Shown here: positions 47,983 to 58,613 of the stretch, piece by piece
How positions within the stretch are numbered: position 1 is the first letter of the stretch
Layout: the number at the start of each line of letters is the position of its first letter
Assembly (NCBI GenBank): GCA_025667525.1
Contig: CM046875.1
Span: 204,782,271-204,846,270 of the forward strand
Source of the DNA: Glebionis coronaria
Taxonomy: Eukaryota; Streptophyta; Magnoliopsida; Asterales; Asteraceae
Direction: 5' to 3'
DNA length: 64,000 nt
The notes under the pieces: generated by a model
What the model saw: the letters and a program-made list of their open reading frames with translations, nothing else
Databases searched by the model: none
What the model was told of the DNA's origin: nothing
Position numbers and translations under genes: made by a program

Positions 47983-50879
47983 ACTTGAAATTTACGCGTC
48001 TTATTATTATAATATAGACGTACCCATTGTAAACATTTTTCTTATTAATGGTTTGGCCCGTCTATGAATGCTTATCGAATTATCGAGAGTACACGTATCC
48101 ACTGTTGTCTCAGTCACGTAATCGAGTTTTTGTTTTATGTTATCCCCGTGTTAAACTTGCACACCTCTAAAACTCATATTCATTCTAAGTTACTCATGTT
48201 AGGCCGAATGTGATTTGGTTAAATCTTCCTTGGGCCAAAAACTATCAACTAAGACCCCTACTGGGCCGATTATGGATTATATATGCCAAACAGAAAAAAA
48301 CTGAATAAAAGGAGAAACTTGAACATTTAAATTTCATTGCAACAAAACCTGGAAACATATGGCTCAACACAAGTCAACCACCCAAACTGTAATTTATATT
48401 TTACAAAACCCACTAACCACAATCAGACAAGTCACATGCCAAGATTACCTTAAATGGGTATATCACAAGACCCCCAAATTTGGATAGGGATTAACCCTAT
48501 GCCAAGAATGCTAAGATAAAAACAGTCCATGTTCACAAGTTCTAAACACAAAAACAAAACACAATTACAACAAATTTGGGCCAACAAGAGGAGATTGAGC
48601 AAGACTCTTGTGCAACAACCGAAGCACTATTTCCAAGCTGAACCAAGTACTTCCATCCTGTCCGAAACACCAAGCCGAAACCAAGAACCAACTCCTTCAT
48701 TGTGAGTCTTTATACCTTTCTCTTCTTCCATGTACATATCATATAGAGTGCTTGACCAACGACCCTAGGAAACAAGAACAAGTGTGTTAGAAAACTTAGA
48801 CACCATTCAAATTCGTATAGAAAGTATAAGCTGAATCATTCTTGTTATATTTTCTTAAATAATATTGATGTGAAACTTAATGAGATAACCAATAATTCCT
48901 TAGAAACCGAAAACCCCAACCGAATACAAGGAATGACAATCGGCCAAACCCTAGATAAATCAACTTATGAGTGAGACAAGAAATTTATAATACTTTCTTC
49001 TTTATAAAGCCATTAGAACCCGAATTAAAACACATATACACAAAACCTCCAATTTTGACAAACCCTATTTTTTGCAAATTGATTAAAACTCTAATTAAAC
49101 ACAATCTAGTCTCGAATTGACCAACTAATTAGACTAAAAACAAAGTATGAACAAATCCCCAATTCGACCGAAACCCTAATTTTTACAAATCAAATTAATA
49201 GATGAAATTAATCAGTTTTTATGATAGAAAACACTAATTAAATAAGGTTAAACCTTAGATTTATCAAAACCCCTAATTATTTTGAAACCCTAATTTTTAA
49301 AAAAATTAAATCCGAACAAGACTCTTTTAATTAATGAACAATCAAACGATTTAAAACCTATCAAAACCCTTTTTGTTTTCGAAAAACATGAACAAGGACT
49401 ATTTAAAAACGTTCTTTTGAGAAAGAGGATCAAAACTTATCTTTGTGAAGGAATCACACCGAATCTATCAAGAACGCCATAGGACTATCTCTAAATCGGA
49501 TTGAATCTTGATATAGGAATAGATACCACATATCACAAGTAAATATGAATCAAGAACACCCTTCCTTAATGTATTTGAATCGAATATACATAGATCTCGG
49601 ATTGGATTTTGAGAGATTGATGAGAATGAATATAGATAATAACCAGGGAGAGAGAGAGAAGAATATGGGGCGGTGGGATTTATTGTGTGGGTGTTTAATG
49701 AAGAAACTGTGAAACATAGTATATAAACGTGTCCCCTGATTATTTTCTTGTTTATGTCGCCTACTGGTTTGGGCCAGGATTGGTTCAAATGGTCAATGGG
49801 CCGAGCCCACGTAGTATTTTGGGAGGTTTGGGCCGCCGGTTATAAATTGGGTTTATAGAACCCCTAAAACTAAATTGTATTTATACATTTGTTAAGATAA
49901 TCCCATTTGATAACCGTGAGTAATTGTCGTGTCTTCCGTAAATAAAACATAAAGTCAAGCACACTTCGGAAGTCATGCATTATTATTTATAAACTTATAG
50001 TCCTCATGACACGGTATTTATACTTAACTAGGTCGTGGATAATGTGGTCGTGTTCTCTAGCTTCCTTGCATTTTCATCCATTTGCTTGATTTACGAGGTG
50101 AGTTTACAACCCACTTTTAATTTCTTTTAACTCTTTGGGGTGAGAACGTTGCTTTTTTTTACGGATGAACACAAGTACCTTAAAACTTATACGTGCCTAC
50201 ATGATGTCTAAGTAGCGATACCCATAGATGCTCTAGCCCACTATCATGAACCGTTAATTACTTTATGTAAGCGCAAATGTTATGGATAGATATATTGGGA
50301 TTGGCCTCCCTATCTAATGTTGGCTGTGTGACCAAATTGGATACAAATACATTTGAGGTGTTACAAATACTTTGGGGTAGTATTTGCTTGGGCTCTTATA
50401 TTATGTTGCTAGTATGGTTAACGCTTCAGTGTCATGAGCTTAGACGTAGGATATCATGAACGTATGCTATTTGATGATAATCTTGTATTTGTATAAGATT
50501 ATTTTGTGGTTGCCTAACTAAAATCTTATGGTTCATCAAACTACTTATACTTAAACCTATAAACTCACTGACCTTTGTGTTGACGTTTTAGCAATGTTTT
50601 TCTCAGGTGTCAACGCGAAGGAGTGACGTGGTTGTGCTATGGAGTTAATAAAAATTATCATGATTACCTTTGAGACTTGATTAATATGTATGACATTTGG
50701 AAACTTGATTTATATTATCATGATGTGTAAAACAATTTTCTTTGGGACCAATTTCTATCCTTATGTTTTATGAATGAAAAATGACTTTTCTTAGTTATTC
50801 TTGTATCTATGTCTCTTGGTTGTCATGATAGTCATATCCTTGTGAAATTGTACACGTGGGCCAAATTGAGGGTGTAACA
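47976..50879 (+). repeat. LTR F2 (2.9 kb), 5' LTR
   Basis: Begins TGTAACAACTTG and ends GAGGGTGTAACA, followed in 4 nt by a Met-type PBS, so this is a 5' LTR in plus orientation. TATATAAA at 49720-49727 is a candidate TATA box. The first 500 bp recur inverted at 52519-52802. Confidence 0.85.
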
Positions 50880-50882
50880 GAT

Positions 50883-50893
50883 TGGTATCAGAG
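50883..50893 (+). other. Primer-binding site, family F
   Basis: TGGTATCAGAG, complementary to the 3' end of initiator tRNA-Met, the commonest plant LTR primer. The following ACATGGTT keeps part of the extended match. Confidence 0.85.
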
Positions 50894-51130
50894 ACATGGT
50901 TATAGAGAACTAGGTTACTTTTATAAAATCATTTTTTTTACAAAGGTTTTGGTCAAAAATGAAATTTTAGAAAAATAGTAACACTAGACTATAACTACCT
51001 CTCCATCTCCATAGACCACTTCACTTCACGTCTTCGACACAAGTAAGTTGTAAGTTAAGATTTCATTATAATACCTCGTTACATTATTACCACACTATTT
51101 CATCATTACAAGTACTAAATAACGTAATTT

Positions 51131-51690
51131 ATAACTCTATGCTAAATGGTTTGTGTCATGATATATGAACGCAAAATCGATATTTATTTCGATGCTACTT
51201 GAAACGCTATGCTAAATGGTTTGTGCCATGCTATACGAATGCAAAATTGAATTTTAATTCGACGCTACTTGAAACTCTAAGCTTAATGGTTTGTGCCATG
51301 CTATATGGATACAAAATTGAATTTTATTTCGACACTACTTGAAACTCTATGCTTAATGGTTTCTGCCATGCTATATGAATACAAAATTGAATTTTATTTT
51401 GAAACTACTTGAAACTCTATGCTTAATGGTTTGTGCCATGCTATATGAATACAAAATTGAATTATATTTTTACACAACTAGAAACTCTATGCTAAATGGT
51501 TTGTGCCATGTTACGTGAATGCAAAATTGATACTATTTTGACATTACTTGAAAACCCTACGCTAAATGGTTTGTGCCATGCTAGGCGAATACAATATTGA
51601 TCTTGTATCAACATGTCTTGAAATTTTTGTGCTAAATGGTGTGTTCCATGACAAACTAAAGTTACAACATATTTCAAAATTGATTTATTC
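51131..51690 (+). repeat. Eight 70-bp tandem repeats in the F leader
   Basis: The core GCTAAATGGTTTGTGCCATG (or GCTTAATGG...) recurs at 51141, 51211, 51281, 51351, 51421, 51491, 51561 and 51631, always exactly 70 bp apart. Each unit also has GAAACTCTA before and CAAAATTGA after the core. The first and last units are the most diverged. 70 is not a multiple of 3 and stops occur, so it is non-coding. It lies between PBS and ORF. The 235 bp before it (50894-51130) show nothing further. Confidence 0.95.
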
Positions 51691-51721
51691 TTACACATGC
51701 CTTTCATAATTTGGAAGTGAC

Positions 51722-52464
51722 ATGTCTACCTCGCCCAAAGATTCGATGTATCTCGTGAGTTCATCCACAGATGGAGCACGACGCGAGTCCTCCACTAGTG
51801 GTGCCCCACCTTTGTCATATACTCGAGGAGAGCCAAGTGCTCGTGCACCTACTCGCTCCTCACCACCACCACTCATTTGCTACACAAGACGTGGAAAGGC
51901 ACCGATGATTCCTCCCTCCACCTCTTCATCTCATGCACCAAGGGCCCTTCGCCAACACCGTATGGCGAGGATGTCTGTGAGAGTATCTATGTTCGGGAAA
52001 AGACTAGCCGCAAGAAACTTAGACCCCACCCACATGATCCGTAAGTCTCCAAATTCACCATCCGTGAGAGTGCCTCCTAGGCACGATGCCCCTTCTCGAC
52101 CCACTATGCCCATGCCACACCACCTTGCGGCTTTAATGGATCCGAATGCTCCACGGCCGTCGAGGCACGTGGGATGCCCCCAAACCATTTTACGAGTCTT
52201 GCTACCTTGCGAAGAAAGGTGACCCATGTACTTCGCAACATGGGTGGACTATCTTACGAGTCTTTGGTAAGACTCGAGGCTTGCTATGAGGCGGTTATCT
52301 CGGACTTAGGTAGGAATGCCCTACCTCCACCCGAATGTTACGCGGGACTTGCTAGGAGAATTGAGGACCAACACTATGAGGTTGGAGCATTATGTACCCT
52401 TTTGCATAGGGCTTTGATCGACATGTCCGGGAGGATCGCGGCTCTTGAGCATCGTTTCTACTAG
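51722..52464 (+). pseudogene. ORF of unknown function, family F
   Basis: ATG 51722 opens 166 codons (MSTSPKDSMYLVSSSTDG) rich in Ser, Pro and Arg, with SARAPTRSSPPP and SVRVPPRHDAPSRPTMPMP. A second frame, 52174-52464, overlaps and reads LSYESLVRLEACYEAVISDL, PPECYAGLARRIEDQHYEV and HRALIDMSGRIAALEHRFY, a helical C terminus. A frameshift in the 50-bp overlap probably joined them once (about 247 codons). Its place after the PBS and leader suggests a Gag-like protein of a non-autonomous element, but I see no Gag domain or zinc knuckle. No RT or integrase follows. Confidence 0.6.
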
Positions 52465-52518
52465 GGTTATGATTAGTTTTCTTATGTGCACCTCATTCCA
52501 AATTTTCCCTTTCATGTG

Positions 52519-52802
52519 ATTGTGGTTAGTGGGTTTTGTTAAATATAAATTCCAGTTTGGGTAGTTGACTTGTGTTGACCCATATGTTTCCAGGTTTTGT
52601 TGTAATGAAATTTAAATGTTCAAGTTTCTTATTTTATTCAGTTTGTTTCTGTTTTGCATATATAATCCATAATCGGCCCAGTAGGGGTCTTAGTTGATAG
52701 TTTTTGGCCCAAGGAAGATTTAACCAAATCACATTCGGCCTAACATGAGTAACTTAGAATGAATATGAGTTTTAGACGCGTTCAAGTTTAACACGGGGAT
52801 AA
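52519..52802 (-). repeat. LTR F3, inverted fragment
   Basis: 284 bp matching 47519-47803 of F1 (F2 inverted, about 170-455 bp from its start). It lies in opposite orientation to F2, so it is not F2's 3' LTR. The right end is cut by LTR I; GATAA at 52798-52802 is the likely left TSD of I. Confidence 0.85.
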
Positions 52803-54589
52803 TGATGCGTTCTTTGTGAGTATACACAAGTTTTAAATTTATAACATGGATTTCCAAATATGCTAAGAACACACGGGCAAGTATGACCCTTTCGTTTGTA
52901 GCTAGCTTGTTGTGGTAAGTCGAGGTCGTTCACTAGGATTTGGGTGATTTCGGTTGTAAAGAGTCTTTGTAACAATGTAACGTTAGTGGCAAGATGGTTC
53001 TCACTCCCACAATTACCATATAAGTAGCAATTAAGCAAGTAATAAGCAAACAAGTAACACTAATATGATGATTAAGCTAATAAGATGAGATAACAAATAA
53101 TAATAAAGATACTTGCTTGGAACTAGTATTCATTTAAATGGAGTGAATAGATTATCAGGTAGATATTTAAGCAACATCACACAAATTATAAGTATACAAT
53201 TCCAAGTCAGTGGGTAATATCATAGAATTGCACATGACACGGTTTAGAATAAAGAACCTTTCGACCTATGATCAATATTACAAACCGGTAATTAAATCCA
53301 TTTGTGAGAAGTATGATTTTAGCCAACTTGTTCATTAGAGCCCTTTCGACCTATACTCTAGATTAAACCTTTATAAATCCATTTAACTTGTTTACTCATT
53401 GTTGTCAATCATGATACACCAAACATATATGCGCATTGACATTTGGAACAAAACATAACTAGGAATCCTTTCGACCTTTAGACATAGTTATGGGTTACCA
53501 AAAGGTTATCAAAACTCATATTGATTTAAACAAACTCATAAACAAAATCATAATTCAATATTGCAAAATAATAAACACTCCATATCCATGTTTACATTAT
53601 TCCAAACAAGTATAGGAAAACTACTCCATAAGTATTTCAACAAAATTCATACGAACAATATTCATAACATTCATAATCATTCTTGAAATAATAAAAAGAG
53701 CTTTACCATATTCCTAATACAATAAGTAAATGAAGGAATTAGAGGATTCCTTAGGCCTCCAATTGACGACAAATTATGTGGTCTTTCGAGTTATGTATTT
53801 GAAATTCGTATTTGATATTTGAGGCTGGTTATGGAGAGGTTTGGTGAAGATTGGTGGCGATTTAGGTATCAAGAAACACTACCAATGATAAGGGTAATGA
53901 TACCTTAGAGTTTGGCAAGGTTATTTTGATGAATGGAGCTCCAAAAATGTCACTTTTTGGCACACCAATATTAAATCCGGGAATGGGGTTCTTCACCAAG
54001 GTTGGGAGAGTTTTCTTGGTGAATAACGACGGTGGTAATGACAAGTGATGAGTGATATGGTTACATGACCCCAAGGGTCTTATTTATAGATGAATTCAAG
54101 GCCATGCCTTTAATGTTTGGCTTGGAGCCAAAGAAATATTCTTGGAGCCAAAGTTGTTCTAGAATGCTCCATAGAAGCTTGCATGAATATGGACACAATT
54201 TTGTCTATACAAATGTTGGTGGCAACTTGAACTATGTCGGAGGCAAATCAGCTCCAATGTGATGGTGGCAAGTTGGATGTGTTTTGATGGTGGCAACTTG
54301 TATTCCGCCAGTGGAAACTTCCATGCTAAGTGACTTGTACACTTCTTGAAAACACTTGTTCTTGCATGCGGAATTGATCTTCAAACCTTGTAGCTAGTCG
54401 GGATTCCTTCGTATATGCATGAATCGTCAATTATTCTTTATTTTCTTCACTTTTCTTGTTCTTGGCTAATTAACAACATAAAACACAACTTCACACATAT
54501 ATGAACTAAAACACTCCTTAGTATAACCAAAAACCATGCAAAATATACGGATAACGCTCAAGAAAACATGTTGGATTTGAGCGTTATCA
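52803..54589 (-). repeat. 3' LTR of element I
   Basis: 1787 bp. Minus strand begins TGATAACGCTC after a PPT and ends GAACGCATCA. Minus TATA box TATAAATA (plus TATTTATA 54081-54088). CCTTTCGACCT occurs three times (53257, 53342, 53467) and GGTGGCAACTTG-like units at 54220-54300. Small frames at 52772-53053 and 53862-54262 are not accepted as genes. Confidence 0.8.
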
Positions 54590-55858
54590 AATTCCCTCAC
54601 ACTTACGTTTTGCTCATCCTCGAGCAAGGAAAAGAAAAACTTTGCTTGCCATCAAGCAAATAAAAATAAAGTTAGAAACTACCTAGGTTCTAAAAGAAAA
54701 GAAAATTTTTTAAATTTTATGAAAAATTGAAAATTCTAAGAAAATATAAAAATATTTTTGGTTTTTATAAGAAATGGCTAAAGGTGCACATCCCCTCACA
54801 CTTAAGTGGTTGCTTGTCTTCAAGCAAGTAAAAGAAATTTTTTCCCACACGATGCACAAAAATGGTTTATTGAAAAATAAGATGCAAATCTACCAAGTAC
54901 AAACAAAACTAAATGAAATGGCGTGAGCACCAAGTGTACACATCTAAAGAGGACTTTTATTGGGTTACAAGGCTTAGGGTTAATGGGTATGGATAAGACA
55001 TGGGGTATTTTATGAGAGGTGTATCACGAATATACAAGTTAAAACTCTAAGTCCCATGTTGCTAGTTACCGAACAAGTCACAAACCCAAAATATGATCAT
55101 AGCTACGAGCTTTATTCAACACATATCAATCAACACATATATATCATGTCTTAGCACATTGGCTAATCGATATCCAAATATACTTCGTCTTCCTTCATCT
55201 TCATAATATAGCTCATTGGCTATTCTGTCAGCATCAACTTTTTTTTTTTACTTTTTTTTCTATGACTTATTTTTTTTCTTTTTTTTTCATCCTCCTCTTT
55301 TTTTCATTTCTTTTTTTTCAACATACATCAGATGCTCCCCTCACACTTCGCTTTAGCACACACCACAAAAAAATACAAATAAGAAAGACGTCTCCTTCAT
55401 CTTTGTTGGAATGGCACACACATAACGAAGTGTGGCAACTATAAATCATCAAAAACGATCCAACATACCATGCAACTAGCAACCCACCATTTAGACTTTG
55501 ACATGGTTAGGCTAAGGATTAAGGTTAAATATATTTTTTTCTTTTTAGTGGATTTAACAAAAACGAAAAGAATGGCTCAACGAGTTTTCTAAGGGTATCT
55601 AGCACCAAAACAAGAGTGCTAACAAAAGGGTTAATATGGGAGGTTAGCTAATAGATGAAACTAGCTAAAAAGACGTAAAAGGAAAAGGCGATTTAGGTTT
55701 TATTCCTAAGGTTACCTCTTTGTCATGCATATACACTTTTATCACACAAGCGTGATCTCACTAAAAAACTTATTATTTTTTTTATATTTTTTTAATTTTA
55801 TTTATTTTTCATTTTTTATTTTTTTCGTGGGAACGATTATTGAAATATATTTACAAAC
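54590..55858 (-). other. PPT and 3' region of element I
   Basis: Minus strand TAAGTGTGAGGGAA abuts the LTR (54590-54604), and TAAGTGTGAGGGGA recurs at 54791-54804. Hairpins: TTGCTC/GAGCAA (54610-54627), TTTGCTTG/CAAGCAAA (54641-54660) and TTGCTTG/CAAGCAA (54810-54827). 55239-55320 is T-rich low complexity, with more T-rich sequence at 55765-55830. No coding sequence; the element is cut at 55859 by LTR H. Confidence 0.75.
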
Positions 55859-55978
55859 TGATGACGTATAGTCCCCAGCCGGGTCATGAACCCGGCCCAC
55901 GGGTACTACCCGTATCCGGTCCATCATAGATGGGTGGGAATAATGTCATTTGAGCTTATGGGATTCGATGAACAGTAA

Positions 55979-55996
55979 CCGCACACACGTGTGCGG
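55979..55996 (+). promoter_or_regulatory. Perfect palindrome with G-box, LTR H
   Basis: CCGCACACACGTGTGCGG is an 18-bp perfect palindrome centred on the G-box CACGTG, about 190 bp before the TATA box. G-boxes bind bZIP and bHLH factors in plants; its use here is inferred. Confidence 0.6.
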
Positions 55997-56179
55997 CCCA
56001 CGGCCTGGCATGACCGATACAGGGTTAGACAGAATCATATTCTATCTATGAATAGGATTTACCCCAAAGAAGAGGATATTCACTCACCATAATTAGAAGA
56101 TAACAATCAATCTAATTCTGGTACTTATCCTTTCCTTGGGGCCGAAGCATCAGTGATAGCCCACTAGGGTTTCACTGCC

Positions 56180-56186
56180 TATAAAA
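56180..56186 (+). promoter_or_regulatory. TATA box of LTR H
   Basis: TATAAAA in a CTGCCTATAAAAGGAA context, a strong plant TATA box, about 260 bp before the LTR end. Confidence 0.7.
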
Positions 56187-56445
56187 GGAACTCCCAAAGG
56201 TTCCACAAATGTATTACGTTCTATACACTCTCAACCCATCCGATTTCTATAAATCCTAACCGATTACTTACTCTCAGGCCGGAGTCTAATCATGGGAAAC
56301 ATTCCCACGGTAAGCCTAACGCGTGTTGTTTAGTGTGAAGGATCCCAACCATACAGTTCACTTGGTGCAGGAGCCGGAGTCCAGCCAACCCGAATTAAGC
56401 CTAATTCGGGTCTAGCAAGGATCACCCAACTTTTGTATCAACAAG

Positions 56446-56463
56446 TTGGGGACATCTGTGGGA
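56446..56463 (+). other. Degenerate primer-binding site, element H
   Basis: TTGGGGACATCTGTGGGA. Tat/Retand elements usually have TTGGCGCCGTCTGTGGGA here; four positions differ. Confidence 0.65.
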
Positions 56464-56506
56464 CCTATTACACTAAGCTATAGCAAAATCTCATCTTGAA
56501 CTCTCA

Positions 56507-57949
56507 ATGTAGAAGGGGCATCCGCAAGCTAACCCTAGGAACACAAATCCTGGAAATCAGAAGTCCCAAGGGGAAGGGATACTCATTCCCAATCAATCCC
56601 CTAGTCATCCAGCGGGCGGACAAAACAACAGCAGTGGTTTTCAGTCTATGGGGGTAACGAGCACGATCTCCATGACTCCTCCACCTACTTTGACCCTGGA
56701 AAACCCAGACCTAGGGAGTGCGCCCAACCCCCCTAACAAGGAGCCGCGCAGACCGTCGATAGAGGAAGAAGTAGAAGTCCAACCGCTCAGCGAGGAAGAT
56801 CTCACTCGAGTTCTCACGCAGAACTTTGATAGGATCGTCCCAGGGATTGCATCAAGGTTGAATCTAGGGAGGGACCTCCAATCTAGACTCAACTTCGGCA
56901 ATGCCAGACCAAGCACCTCTTCCCAAAATCAGAGGAAGAGAAAGACCCGGCCTCAGGAGCGGAGCCTCTTCGAGAAAACTCCCCAACCTAGGAATGTGTT
57001 TGAGCGCATAGGGGATCGCCTCATGCAGGAATTAACGCAGTCTCGAGATGGAGAGAGGTCAGACGGCTCTCCCGAACGACCGGATCAGGAACTGACCAGA
57101 GCCAATCGCCGCACGAGTGTGTGGGATAGGATGAACATCGGGAAGAAAGCCCCTGGCTCTTCTCACAAGAGCGGCCCTCACCCAAGAGATGGGGCATCAC
57201 CTCCTTCTCCTGATCCATCAGGAGAGGATTCGGATGATCATCCGCCCAAGCGCCGCCGGCCTAGACGTACTCCTCGACCGCCACCAAACGATGAGGAATA
57301 CTATGGCGGTCCTTATTACCGAGAGACGGAAGCAGAAGATCTTTCCCAACCGTGGTGTGACCCTAGTCTCACCCGTCCATGGGCAGATCCCAGGGAAGAT
57401 CCTTTTACTCTCCGCATACGGAATTACTCCGAGGATACAAAACGTCGCATGCCGGCGTGTGTCAAGACTTATGATGGAACGGGCGATCTGGATGATCACC
57501 TCAAGATATTTGATACGCAGGCGAAAATTGAGCGATGGCCCATGCCTATATGGTGCCAGATGTTCAATTCAACCTTGATTGGCAATGCTCGCGACTGGTT
57601 CGAAGGTCTTCCTCCGTGAAGCATTGATAGCTTCACTGAATTACGCACTGCATTCAAAAATATTTATACTCAGCGTAAGAAGTATAATAGGGACCCTGTC
57701 TCATTGGCAACCGTCAAGCAACGACCGGGAGAGTCCATGGAAGCCTTCACTGAGCGCTTCAATGACGAGTGCACTCGCAAAAAGACAATGCCGGAACTCC
57801 TGAAAATTTCCGACTATATGCATGCCATAACAGACAGGGAATTAATCAGGCGTCTCAATGACAAGCGTCCGGAGAAGTATGACGACCTCATGGAAAGGGT
57901 CAGAAACTTCATAGAGGGAGAAACCGCAGTTGCCGCAACCTATCCTTAA
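56507..57949 (+). pseudogene. gag: Gag of Retand-like element H
   Basis: The likely start ATG 56507 is followed at once by TAG (56510), after which the frame is open; the next ATG is 56648. N-terminal part is rich in P, N, S and R (RPRRTPRPPPNDEEYYGG). The Gag domain runs from PACVKTYDGTGDLDDHLKIF through WCQMFNSTLIGNARDWFEGLPP, SFTELRTAFKNIYTQRKKYNRDP, KQRPGESMEAFTERFND, ISDYMHAITDRELIRRL. TGA at 57617 (Arg position) and TAA at 57947 interrupt one frame that continues into the protease. Capsid role. Confidence 0.88.
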
Positions 57950-58613
57950 AAAGGAAATGGCTACCGATCGAACGACCAGTCCAGGAGGCAGTCGAGCGGT
58001 CAAAGCAATCAAAACAATGGGAGTGGTTCAGATTACAAGAGCCAAAACAAGGGAGGACGGCCGGACGATAAGTTTACCCTAAAGATGTCCTACCGGGAGA
58101 TCTTGCTGACGGAAGGGGCTAATTTCCCAAGGCCTCCCCCAATGACGACTCAGCTGGACCGTCGCCAAGGAAATCATTTCTGCGAATTCCATAACGACAA
58201 GGGCCATGGTACGGAGGAGTGTATCCAGCTCAAGAAGCACATTGAGTCACTGATCAAGTCAGGTAAACTCAAGCATTTGGTTAAGGATTGGAAGGATGGA
58301 AAAGACAACAAGAAGTATGACAAGAAGGATCCCCAAAAGGACAAACCTTCGACCATATACATGATCCAATCCAGACAACGCCGCACAAGGCAGAAAATTG
58401 GTCAAAAATTTTCACGCGATAGGGAAATCTCATTCCCTCCCATCACAGCAAGCGATGTGATTGATGCGCCTCTCACTATTGAGATAAGCATTGGAACACA
58501 CAATGTTCGTCGCATGTATGTGGATGGAGGGTCATCAGCAGAAGTATTGTACGAACACTGTTTTGTGCAGTTACGACCAGAAATAAGAAGCCAATTGGTA
58601 CCGGCCACGTCGT
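57950..58613 (+). pseudogene. pro: Nucleocapsid and protease part of element H, truncated by E
   Basis: Same frame as gag. Zinc-binding motif CEFHNDKGHGTEEC (the Tat-type knuckle), a basic linker, then protease with ASDVIDAPLTIEI and catalytic VDGGSSAEVLY (D-G-G). It breaks off after QLVPATSS near 58612, where E's LTR starts; codons beyond that point to 58711 are LTR sequence. RT and integrase of H are not in the window. Confidence 0.87.

Larger units (their letters stand above)
55859..56440 (+). repeat. 5' LTR of element H
   Basis: TGATGACG...TTTTGTATCA (TGAT/ATCA ends), about 582 bp. CCGGGT/ACCCGG and ACGGGT/ACCCGT hairpins lie near 55880-55920. TATAAAA at 56180-56186 is followed by a CT-rich tract about 30-50 bp on. 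The exact right end (56440 or 56443) is uncertain by 3 bp. Confidence 0.78.

Noticed and set aside
51131..51690. CRISPR-like array
   Set aside because: Units are contiguous 70-bp tandem repeats without unique spacers, in a plant retroelement leader.
54065..54262. 65-codon frame in LTR I
   Set aside because: Lies across the TATA region of the LTR on the opposite strand and has no similarity.
55262..55444. 60-codon frame MTYFFSFFFILLFF
   Set aside because: Product of a poly-T tract; low complexity.
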